Shown piece by piece: positions 1-9,727 of a DNA stretch of 64,000 bases. Each line of letters begins with the position of its first letter. Within the stretch, counting starts at the first letter, position 1. Source of the stretch: Euptelea pleiosperma (Eukaryota > Streptophyta > Magnoliopsida > Ranunculales > Eupteleaceae); contig CM068548.1 of the NCBI GenBank assembly GCA_035048495.1, forward strand, positions 15,117,464-15,181,463, read 5' to 3'. Below the pieces are notes generated by a model, which was not told the DNA's origin, searched no databases, and was given only the letters and a program-made list of their open reading frames with translations. The translations under genes and the position numbers were made by a program.

Positions 1-576
1 CCATCTACCTAAAATTTCACTAATTGTATTCACAATCCCAACTGTGTTCTTCTCTACTGTTTCAACATCTAGTTCAGGCCTTTCTAAGTTTTTCCCAGAT
101 GGGTCTCCAATTCTAGCGGTTGCACCGCCGATCAAAGCGACAGCTTTGTGACCACATCGCTGAAACCACGATAATACAATGATCCCAAGTAAGTTTCCCA
201 AGTGTAAACTTTCGGCTGTTGGATCAAAACCACAGTAAACCTTCAAAGGACTGAGATTAGGTTTCGAACAAGCAGACCTGAGATTCTCGCTGGTGATCGA
301 TTCAAGGAGTCCTCTTTCTTCGAGAATTTCAACAACATTGGATTTGCGAACAAAACCCATATCTTGATGTTGCGTCTCCAGGGTTTGTTGTGCGGATTGA
401 ATGCTTCGGATAGAAGAGAAAATGGTGGGTCTTCTAGTGGTTTCGCGAGAGCAGAAACTGATGTTACAGAGACGGAGAAAGGTGGGTGTTTGGGGGCTTA
501 TGGGGAAGAAGAAGAGTTTCTTGTTGTTGTTGCAAAGGAAGGTCCTCGAAGCAGCCATGGCTGCCATAGTAGCCAT
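1..576 (-). CDS. EMB2768: Organellar tyrosyl-tRNA synthetase, N-terminal part (3' end outside window)
   Basis: The minus strand reads open for exactly 192 codons from the ATG at 574-576 to the window edge, with no intron. It is a class Ib aminoacyl-tRNA synthetase that charges tRNA-Tyr. Residues 1-70 are rich in Ala, Ser, Arg, Phe and Asn with almost no acidic residues, as in a plastid/mitochondrial transit peptide. From about residue 73 (MGFVRKSNVVEILEERGL) the bacterial-type catalytic domain begins. KVYCGFDPTAESLHLGN (about 112-128) is the TyrRS signature, with HLGN as the ATP-binding HIGH-class motif, followed by GGATARIGDPSGK (about 150-162), which lies next to the active site. The bacterial-like sequence plus leader argues for an organellar rather than cytosolic enzyme. 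Two further ATGs lie in frame within the first seven codons; the outermost is used. The KMSKS motif and anticodon-binding part lie beyond the window. It faces CPN20 head to head. Confidence 0.93.
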   Translation of the reverse strand, partial: MATMAAMAASRTFLCNNNKKLFFFPISPQTPTFLRLCNISFCSRETTRRPTIFSSIRSIQSAQQTLETQHQDMGFVRKSNVVEILEERGLLESITSENLRSACSKPNLSPLKVYCGFDPTAESLHLGNLLGIIVLSWFQRCGHKAVALIGGATARIGDPSGKNLERPELDVETVEKNTVGIVNTISEILGRW

Positions 577-599
577 GGATGCGTTGGATATCAGTATTA

Positions 600-692
600 G
601 ATATTCTGTGTCGTAACCGTGCTCCGTGAGCTCGCGGGTTGAACGCTGCTTACCCACCGAAAGAGGAAGATTTTAAGACTAGCGAGGACCCT
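600..692 (+). repeat. 5'-truncated tRNA-derived SINE-like copy
   Basis: About 92 bases match the 3' part of the copy at 1905-2022, from ATATTCTGTGTCGTAA through the T-arm region to the shared tail AGACTAGYGAGGACCCT. Here the B box is damaged (GGGTTGAACGCTGC) and the A-box half is missing. It sits immediately upstream of the TyrRS start, so it may lie within that gene's 5' leader. Confidence 0.6.
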
Positions 693-720
693 AGAAATCA
701 CTAATCAGGATCATGAAGAC

Positions 721-890
721 TAACGGTCAAAATCAACCCATAAAAATGACTCCAATCCAACCATTAGAAATCGCTAAGCAGGTTGAGTTTTGGTTTGTAC
801 TTTGTACTTTGTAGGTCCATCTAGGGATTGGCCAAACATCCATACGGTCAGTGTCCTCTAAAAATATGCCACGTGACTCATATTATGGGC
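721..890. repeat. F1 foldback repeat, right arm
   Basis: It contains the F1 blocks ATGACTCCAATCC, GGATTGGCCAAACATCC, ATACGGTCAGTGTCC and the terminal GCCACGTGACTCATA. The left arm is missing. The G-box-like terminus faces the TyrRS-CPN20 intergenic region. Confidence 0.65.
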
Positions 891-946
891 AGTCACTGAC
901 CGCGGCCAAGTTTTATTGTTACTTACCGCTTCCCCCTGGGCCCATT

Positions 947-1186
947 GACGGTATGGATGTTTAGCCCAACCCTTGGTGGATATAAAAACCAAAAATCACC
1001 TGATTGGTAATCTCTAGCCATTAGATTTTAAGTACTTTTTAAGGTATGATTCTAACCGTTGGATTAAACCATACATTTTTTTAGTACTAACCAACGGATA
1101 AAAAGATCAAACAAGCTGATTTTTGGTATGAATGTCTCTACCAAGGGGTGAGCTAAACATCCATACGGTCAGTGGGCCCAGATGGC
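947..1186. repeat. F1-related foldback repeat, both arms
   Basis: The left arm (GGTATGGATGTTTAGCCC, then AACCAAAAATCACCTGATT) is repeated inverted as AAGCTGATTTTTGGTATG and AAACATCCATACGGTCAG. The centre carries two inverted CCGTTGGAT-like blocks. It is diverged and lacks the outermost G-box segments. Confidence 0.6.
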
Positions 1187-1583
1187 AGCGGCGACTAACA
1201 AAAATACGCTCTAGCTTAGGAATTCTGAAATGAGGACGAATTTTCTGGACGACTTGGCCATTACAGAAGTCTGGACTCTGGACTGAGCGCCAAATATAAT
1301 CAGCAACTCTGGATAATTATACAACATTGTAAGTTGCAAGAGCCTCTTATCCATAAAACCCTTGTTATTTGGACACTTGTCTAGGTTTATCCTCTGCTTT
1401 ATTCCTCAAAGCATCCCAAAAACAAGGTCAAATTACAGATTTCCCCAAAAAAAAATTGTCATTTCTCTTTTTCAAAGGCTCTTCTCTCTTCAATTTATTC
1501 GCATCTTTCCCAAAAAGCTGAAATTTTTGTTTTAGTTTCTCTGATACTTTTGAGCTTTTTTATTTGAAGTCCATTAGAAATCT

Positions 1584-4500
1584 ATGGCGACAATACAGTG
1601 CACTGGTTCATCTATTGGGACCAGAAGCTTGCCCCCATTTGAAGGCCTTCGCTCATCAACGGTCAGGAATTCTTCACTCACACCATCCAGCGTAGTGCCC
1701 AGCCAGAGGATGTTCCGAGGACTCGTTGTGAAAGCAGCCACTGTTGTTGCGCCAAAGGTATTATCTTTAAGAACATTTTTTTAGCAATTGAATCTTATTT
1801 TGGCGCAAACATGATGATCCAAACAGACCCTTAATCTTGTCTTTTGATAAAAAAATCTGAATCCTGTAGTTCATACTGTATTAATTGATCTAAGGTTAGC
1901 GAGGGTTCGAGTGTGTAGCTCAGTCTTGATATTCTGTGTCGTAATCGTGATCCGCGAGCTCGCGGGTTCGAACCCCGCTTATCCACCAAAAGAGGAAGAT
2001 TTTAAGACTAGTGAGGACCCTGTATGTGCAAATTAATGGTTCATTGAGTTCTGCTGAGGTAGATTGGAGATGGATTTGTATCATGGGATTGCGTTTAATT
2101 AGGAATTCTGGACGACTTGGCCATATAAGAAGTCTGAACGGGTTTCTTACTTCTTTTTCTCTTTATCCATGTGGCAAGTTTCAGACCAATAGAACTTCGC
2201 CATGTGGTACAAAGAGGCAGTGTTTTATTACCTTTTTATTTAAAAACTTAAAATATTTAAGGGTTTTTATTCATAGGGAAAAATGCAATACATGGTGGGG
2301 TATAGTTGTGATGTGGAGTAGGGTCTTTGTATACATGACCAATGCAGAGGATCGTCTCGTCGGATGTTTGGGTCTGGATTGGCCATTCCAGCTATCAATA
2401 TGTCAAGAAAAGGGGGAGCCGTCCAGAGAAAAGGTTCTGATGCCCACATTTGATTGATATTATGTTACAAATTTGAATGGTTGTTGACTGAGTTGTATTG
2501 ATAAACACTTTATTTTTATTTTATTTTATTTTTTCATTTTTTAGGTAGATAATGAACGAAGTTGTACAGTGAAGTGTAGATTATATTGTAATAAATTCTC
2601 TGGTTGTAGCTGCATTGTGTTGAAATTCCTATAAGCTTATTAGTTTGGCAACTGGTTTACAAATTGAAGTGGGATTTCTTATAATTATAATAGAAATTTG
2701 GGTTAAGGTTTAGAGGAATGCTAGCCTTACTCCCACGAGTAGGAAAAAAGTACCATACTCACCCTCTGGTAATTTACATGGGATTGTACAATTAGCAAAA
2801 TACCTTGTACTGCTCTATGTAAATTACTGAAAGCACCATATCTATAACTGTTTTTTGTTTGATCAATGGCCATACATCTGTAATTTAGTTATTTTGTGTA
2901 TGACTGGATGTGTATGTGTGTTCTTCCTTTTGATTAAGGATCTAATCCTGACTCACCCTTCTAAAGTCAGAAAACACACAGATTGCTAAGTTATCGGCAA
3001 ACCGTTCTTTTTAAAAGGTGAGTCTTATTTTATCTTTTTGTTGGTATTCAAGGTTAAAGGTGAAAGATTGCTGTTAATTTTTTTCAATTATACTGTGTCG
3101 CTTTGGACTCGAGCCGAAACCTGTCTTAAAACCGTTTGATAAGAGTGGCTTTGTGGAATTTGTTCGATTGCAATATGCAAGACCAGGGATTAAATTCTTT
3201 TTTTAAGCGGTATTATAATTAAATTTGGTGGAGGTTTAGTAATCAATGGATCAATCTGCTAAGTGATAACCATTAATAACAAAATTAATTTATGCAATTT
3301 TGCTTAAAATGCCTCTTTCAAGTAGCTTCAAAAAATTCACTAGATTATACTCTTCATGAAGGATATTTGTTGAGCTGTTCTTTTTCCGACCATAAATAAC
3401 TGCCAAGTTACTATTTACTGCATTTTATATTTAATGTGACCTAAATAAGTTCCTCCCTTCTAATACCCTCAAATTTCCTTATAATGTGCCATGTTTACAA
3501 TTTCTTTGTGCACCAATCGATTTCAGTTTTTTCTTCCATTTTCTTTTATAAATGATGACTTGTTCTCTAAATCTGCAGTACACTTCCATCAAGCCCATGG
3601 GCGATAGAGTTCTAGTGAAGGTCAAGAGTGTGGAGGAGAAAACAATAGGTGGTATATTGCTTCCTACACCAGCCCAGGCAAAGCCACAAGGAGGTGAAGT
3701 CGTAGCAGTTGGAGAGGGTAAGACTATTGGGAAGAACAAAGTGGACATCACTGTGCAGGTGATTGTTTTGCATAAATATATTCCCTGATTCCTTACCTAT
3801 CTAATGTTGATTTAGTTTCACTGGTGCAAAGTTCTTTCTTGTCGAGTAGACGGGTACCCAAATCGTGTTCTCGAAGTATGCGGGGACGGAGCTGGAGTTC
3901 AATGGATCAAATCATATTCTGTTGAAGGAGGATGACATTGTGGGTATTCTTGAGACAGATGATATCAAGGATCTCAAACCTCTGAACGATCGTGTTTTAA
4001 TCAAGGTATGTCTCCTTCATAGAGTGTTCTAGTTTTCTTCGAAATTATATTGTTCTCTGCATAATTTTGATGTCAGATTTAGGAGCTGAAACATTCTGAA
4101 ATAGTACCAACTGTATTCATAGAATGGAAAAAAAAAAAATAGAAATGAACCGAAGTAACTTACTGGAGAAGATCTTCTGATTCTTTGGCTATGGCTAACT
4201 AAGAAGTAGCATATCTTGGATTATTTGAACCTGCCTGGACTTATGTGTACATGACACATGGTAAGAATGCATGCTATGCTTGCAGTATGAGATATCCATT
4301 ACCATAAAAAAGAATGGTTGTCGTTCTGTCCTCGAATAATTTTTTGTTTGCATCTGGTATTTAGTATGCATGCTCTTTAATTCCAGGTTGCTGAAGCTGA
4401 GGAGAAGACTGATACTGGCTTGTATCTGATGAGTGCAGCCAAGGAGAAACCTTCAATTGGGACGGTAAGAATGGTTGTTAGCAACATTGAAAATGACCGT

Positions 4501-5066
4501 TATAACGGCATAACTTTTAGCAGTATGACTGCTATAGTGGCTGTTATAATGGGTCAAAACAGTCAAAATTCATTAGTTTTTCATATTTTTTTATTCTTTC
4601 TGAAAATAAAATAACGACTGTTACTTCGGGAATAACGACGAATACGGATAGGGCATTAAATTCCATATTACATAACGGTAGTGGAGCGTTATAATGGCGT
4701 TGTAACTATTTTTTAAACCCTGGTTTTTTGTTGTACTTATAAATTTTTTGAAAAAACATCTACCTTACATTAAGCAATCAAGGGGTGCAAGTTGCATTTC
4801 ATCGTGTTTGGACCCTAGCATCAAGTAATTGCATCGGTGCGTGGGATTATGTTTCAAATATATTCATTTTCACATTTTGTGTTGTGTTCAATCAGGTGAT
4901 TGCCGTTGGGCCTGGTCCTCTGGATGGCGAAGGCAGCAGTAAGCCACTGACAGTCTCCCCAGGGAACACAATCTTGTACTCCAAATTTGCAGGAAACGAC
5001 TTCAAGGGCAGTGACGGTGACTACATAGCTCTTAGGGCGTCTGATGTAATGGCTGTGATGTCTTAG
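1584..5066 (+). CDS. CPN20: Chloroplast 20-kDa co-chaperonin CPN20 (double Cpn10 domain), five exons
   Basis: Exons 1584-1757, 3579-3758, 3850-4005, 4387-4464 and 4896-5066 join in phase 0 at every junction, all with GT-AG introns, giving 252 aa. The protein is the plastid co-chaperonin that caps the Cpn60 barrel. Residues 1-51 form a Ser/Thr/Arg-rich plastid transit peptide ([10 protein letters not shown]...GLVVKAA). Two tandem GroES/Cpn10 domains follow. The first begins [15 protein letters not shown] and has the mobile loop [11 protein letters not shown]; the second begins [20 protein letters not shown] and ends [16 protein letters not shown]. The length matches the family's usual value of about 250 aa, and the gene looks intact. 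Intron 1 (1.8 kb) holds a SINE-like copy; intron 4 holds a hAT-type MITE. The start is the only ATG with a plausible transit peptide and leads directly into the conserved exon 1. Confidence 0.97.
1905..2022 (+). repeat. tRNA-derived SINE-like element in CPN20 intron 1
   Basis: An A-box-like TGTAGCTCAGTC (about 1914-1925) and a perfect B box GGTTCGAACCC (1965-1975) are in the spacing of a pol III internal promoter. The T arm can pair fully (GCGGG, TTCGAAC, CCCGC) and is followed by TTATCCACCA, resembling a tRNA 3' end. A non-tRNA tail (AAGAGGAAGATTTTAAGAC...GAGGACCC) is shared with the copy at 600-692, which is why a SINE is preferred to a tRNA gene. No 5' acceptor strand complementary to the 3' end is seen. 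Confidence 0.6.
4482..4722. mobile_element. hAT-type MITE, H1 family, in CPN20 intron 4
   Basis: The ends are CAACATTGAAAATG and TTTTTTAAACCCTG. Subterminal GTTATAACGGC and GTTATAATGGC blocks are inverted relative to each other. The flanking 8-mers GTTGTTAG and GTTTTTTG match at 6 of 8 positions, consistent with an aged hAT target duplication. It lies 17 bases after the exon 4 donor without disturbing it. Confidence 0.6.
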
Positions 5067-5152
5067 ATATCTCCCTGTACGTGCTCACAACGGCATGCAG
5101 ATATTTTTTGGGAGAGTTTGAGGCAGTTGTTTGTAATCACACTACTATATAG

Positions 5153-5434
5153 CAAGGTTTTAAATGGTCCGTTATTTTAACAGTCATAACGGTGGGGTCA
5201 CATCAATCACGTCTGAGTAAAAAATGGTCAGAATATTATCATTCTATAATTAAAAAAAAAGCTCGATAACGGTAAAAATTTGTTTTTTATTAAAATAACA
5301 GCCATTATAATAGATATCCAGTTTTTCAGTCCTGGATGTTATAACAGGAAAAAAAATTTGTAATTTAAAAAAAAAAAGGAAAAAATGTAACGGGTTGGGG
5401 CTTTACCGTTATAACGGACATTTCCTTAACCAAG
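5153..5434. mobile_element. hAT-type MITE, H1 family, just 3' of the CPN20 stop
   Basis: It starts CAAGGTTTTAAATGG and ends TTTCCTTAACCAAG, with inner AACGG-rich inverted arms (GGTCCGTTATTTTAAC, CCGTTATAACGGAC). The 8-bp flanks CTATATAG and CTATACAG differ at one base, supporting hAT insertion. It starts 87 bases after the CPN20 stop, so it may lie in the 3' UTR. Confidence 0.8.
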
Positions 5435-5585
5435 CTATACAGTATTCAGCCAACCTTTTTGTTTGCAACTTCTATATTTACACATTGGTCCAGCATTTGA
5501 CAGATTTTAAGCATCCAAACTTGTGTATTATTGACCATGCGTTGTAGTCGGCCTTTTCAACAGCTATTTCAAGCTTGTGGCAGGC

Positions 5586-5706
5586 TAAGGGTGTAAATGG
5601 GCCAGTCTTGGGCATTTTTCTGGCAAATTCCCAGCCTGAGGCCCAATCTAATTCAATGCAAATTCAGGCCGGAAACCTTGAATGGGCCTGCCTGTTTACA
5701 CCCCTA
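5586..5706. mobile_element. Short hAT-like MITE
   Basis: Inverted ends TAAGGGTGTAAATGGGCC and CTGTTTACACCCCTA flank about 85 bases. The flanks CTTGTGGC and CTTGTAGC match at 7 of 8, but the left one is separated from the TIR by four extra bases (AGGC), so the exact left edge is uncertain. A related end (CCCATTTACACTCCTAG) occurs at about 32,920-32,937. Confidence 0.5.
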
Positions 5707-6679
5707 CTTGTAGCGTGGTTCAATATTAACACTGAACTCACTGCTTTGCTAACCCTTCACTTTCAACGTGGAGTACTCAGCATCGCCTTAACCCAATCAA
5801 TGGTTCGGAAACAGACCCATTTACTGAACAGTTATAATAATCCAACTTGCCCGGATCTCTCATTCCGTATTGTAAGAACCTAGACTAGGACCCACATGAT
5901 TATGCCTCGTACCTATTTTTAGAGTATTGTGCGATTTCACATTGCACAATAAATAACTTGTAAACGCTTGGAAAAAATCTAAATGGGTCATCCATCTGAC
6001 CAAACAGTTGAACCAGTGAACCTGTCAGTCCACCGGTTTAATAGCTCGTCCGCTTTTAAAAACATTGCTCTCATTAGTGGGGGAAACTTTCTGAGTCTCA
6101 ACAAACAAAGAGACCAGCATACGCAAGAATCATGGGTACCAATTTTCATGATGCAGATGACAGATAACATGGATTTTCTGGACTGTGGGTCTTCTCCAAA
6201 ATACAAATGGGGACTTGTAGCCCAGACATTCAAGGTATACAGTAATTTTCTTTTGCGCCATTCACATACAAATAAAGAAATGGCAATATCTATTTAATTA
6301 CAACAAAGCCAGGAACCCTCTCTCTTCAGTTGTTCCTTTGAGATTTTAAAACAAACTATTTCTTCCTGCAAGAGTAGCAAGTTAAGACTAAAAATCAAAA
6401 TAGCACCCTCTGAAGCTCTCGGGCGCCATCCCCAATTACCCACTCAGCACAACATTCCTAAATATCTCGGCATTCTTGGCCGTGTAGATATTGTTTGTAG
6501 GGATGTGGTTGAATGTACAAATTGTATTCCTCAGCCTGTTCGCCAAAATCATTTCCCTGTAATGACAGTATGCCCAATACATCTTCCTTGACGGCCAGCT
6601 CCAGACAGAATCATCAGCACTTCATTACCAGGTCCAACAACCCTTGCGGAAGTCTAATTCAACAAAACCCAGCCACTCC
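5707..6679. other. Convergent intergenic region, CPN20 and ARF 3' ends
   Basis: No coding sequence is supported. The part nearest 6,679 is expected to be the ARF 3' UTR (minus strand). No clear terminator or repeat is visible between about 5,715 and 6,300. Confidence 0.4.
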
Positions 6680-9247
6680 TCACCCCAGCCCACTCTCACC
6701 GCTCAAAGAGGCCACTGAATCATCGTCATAGTGTCCCTTCCACACATTCCCACTACCAGACCCACTGCAGGCCTGCTTGTGTATTTGCGCATTTCCTAGA
6801 TCCCCATCCAAACTCAACTGTTGAACTTCAGCTGACGACAGTACCTTGATGCTCTGTACACAACTTACAAACTCCCTACAATTGGGAAAATGAAGGGCTG
6901 AGAATGAAGTAAAGATAAACAGAACAAAACCATCATAACTACTAAGTAGTTCCTGACTTACTCCCAGGGGTCATCTCCGACGAGTAGAATGTCATTTTCG
7001 TGATCCACATAAACTAGTTTCCACTCCATCTTGAGTGGATCTTCTAGCTGCCCTTCGATTCCAAACATGCGTGCTAGATCATGCCTGAGCTCATCATACC
7101 CCTTGTAACGGGTGACGTCTATAGATCGTCCCACAGAGCCTCGCTTTTGAACCTTCAGGGTTTGAACATGAAGTGGTTTTTCAACATCAAAGAGAGAAGC
7201 AGGAGAAAGACAAATGCATTTGTTCAAAATCAAGCCATCTGGATTTACAGACTGAACATGGAAATCTAGATGCATTTTTGTACTATATACCTCATGGAAA
7301 CTAACAATGTATATTCATTATTCTGTGATCAACTTTGCCAATGTGCCAGCAAGCACATCAGTTTAATTGAAGATGATGGATAGGGTTATTGTTAAAGGAT
7401 TTTGTAAAACTATGAAGGGTGACAGTTACCTAAAGCCACTTCAAAAGTGACTCAGCACAAAGGCTGATCCACTGAAATCCCAGTCGCCATAAGCAGAAGA
7501 AATCAGGAACTGGTGCAGAAGCCAAAACCTAAAAGCATGCTTGGAATCTTGTAATGGGGCAATGTCACTCTAAAAAGGACACAAAATTGACTTGAACGCA
7601 ATTCAGACAAGCTACATTTGTTGAGGAAAAACCTTTAACTATCCCTATTTCTTTCAATCCTTTTCAGATGCAAAGGGAGTGATCTCCTCAATCAAATGAG
7701 AGGTATACTCGTGATTGAATTGGTCCAAGTGCTTTGAACAAAGGAAGTGGTGGATTACAAGGTCAGGTATAATATATTAGATCCTCTTAGTCAAGTGAGG
7801 GAATCATTCCCTTAACATAAATTTATATTTATCGAGGTATAAACTTTGTAAAACCATACATAGGATACTTAAAAATGAACTACCACTTCAGGATGTTCAC
7901 ATGTCCAAATGCGTACATACAAACTGCTTAGAAAGCACCATGTAAAGGATCCTACCTATGAGATCCTCCAAGCCAAGACACAACCTGATCTGATGGTGCT
8001 AACCATCCACTCCAGAATCTTTTTCTAGAACTTTAATCATATCATATCCGAAAAGAAGATAGAATTCAGATGAGGATCATCCAGCTCGGTCAAAAAAATT
8101 GGCCTGGGAATCCTCTGCATTTACGCCATGTGGACAGTATGTGTAGGCCCAGATGGATGGCTGAGGTGCATCAAAACCTAGGCAGCCTCTTAATAATATA
8201 GATTCTAATATTAGTCAATTGGAATTACAGAAGTTATGGAGTTGGCCTACCCAGTTCAGATGTCTTATATTTCATACTTTGTTTGACGCATGCACCCATG
8301 TCAAAGTTACAGAGGTTAAAACTAATCTAGCTTTTCGTTAAGCAAAGAGAGTCGATAAAGATGTAGCAAACCTTCGTAAATGTCCGCATACGCTGAGGCG
8401 TCTGACTAGGCCACAAGCCCTTATTCAAAACCCCACTCTCGTTGATGGCAGCTTCACTGGAACAACCAGGCTTGAACGACATATCTGGCACCCCAAATGA
8501 CTGAGAACTGATTGCAGCAGTAGATAACTCCGTCTCAATATCTCTCTGAGTACCACCATAACTAGAAAGCAAGTTTTGAAGATCCTTCCCAGAGCCAAAC
8601 CTCCTCGACAACAAAGTGTCTGGTGTCAAACCATCAATATTAACTCCGAAGAGAAGATTGTTTGGAGGATCCACCAGAACTTCCCCATCCAAACAGAAGT
8701 TAGGTAGCGAGAAATTTTGCTGGAGGCTACCACCATCCATACAATATGAGGTTGCAGACGAGGATGCTTCCAATGCATCGGTAATGGCACCTCTGTATAC
8801 TGGTTGGTTTGGTTCTTTTGAATTGGGCAATTCATGTTTGATTCGGACATCAGATTTGCTATGAAGCTCTTGAACCAAATTACTTGCAGATTGAACCACC
8901 GTGTCATCTACCAATATTGCTGGACCTTGATGGGTTCCGTTCAAGAAGCTCGACAGAGGTACCTGGCAGTTATGAGTAGAAGGTGAGGTTGAACATGATG
9001 GAGCATCCCCATCGGTGAGACCAGAATGAGCTCTGATGGGCATGGGTGGCTTGTGCTGTCCCAGAAGATGGTTTGAGGGAAACTGTTGTGGTTGGTTTAG
9101 TGGAGATGGAGAAAAATTGGTGGGGGTGTTAAGTTGCTGCTGATGATGATGATGATGATGCTGTTGTTGAAATTGCTGATTTTGTTGATGTGCCTGCTGT
9201 TGCTGTGGTAGCTGAGGCTGCAAACGTGGGCTAACCTGAGAGAGTAA

Positions 9248-9281
<34 letters not shown>

Positions 9282-9596
9282 AACTTTTGCAGCAACTGTA
9301 GCTGAAGCTGATGCTGGGATAGTGGGAACTGTTGCTGCTGTGGCTGCTGCTGCTGCCTCTGTGAGAGGCTCAGTTGCTGTTCCACTTGTCGCTGGAACTG
9401 CAACTCTTGTGGCAATGATGCTGCTTGGAGGGGATGTAGGTTTTGCTGGGAGTGGATGTTAGGTGTGGGTAGTGGCTGTTGCTGAAGCTGAGAAAAGACG
9501 ATTGGTTGTTGCAAATTTTGGCTCGAAATCTGGGTTGGAGCAACTACACCATTATTAATATGAGCTGGTCGTAGTAGCTGCTGCTGCTGCTGCTGT

Positions 9597-9628
<32 letters not shown>

Positions 9629-9692
9629 TTGTTGTTGTTGCTGCTGCTGTTGTTGGTGGTGGTGGTGGTGTTGCAGCTGCTGTTGATGATGC

Positions 9693-9727
<35 letters not shown>

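Larger units (their letters stand above)
693..1583. other. Divergent intergenic region between TyrRS and CPN20
   Basis: No coding sequence is seen. The left two thirds are F1 foldback repeats. The right third (about 1,200-1,583) is unique, AT-rich and pyrimidine-rich towards the CPN20 start, and should hold the CPN20 core promoter and 5' leader. A short block around 1,219-1,275 (AGGAATTCTG, GACGACTTGGCCAT, AGAAGTCTG) recurs at 2,100-2,140 inside CPN20 intron 1. Confidence 0.5.

Noticed and set aside
1905..1990. Functional tRNA gene
   Set aside because: Internal promoter boxes and T arm are good, but no acceptor 5' strand pairs with the 3' end, and the non-tRNA tail is shared with another copy.
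2011..2457. 148-codon open frame in CPN20 intron 1
   Set aside because: It starts in the SINE tail and runs through intron sequence; no domain or family resemblance, and the true CPN20 exons splice around it.
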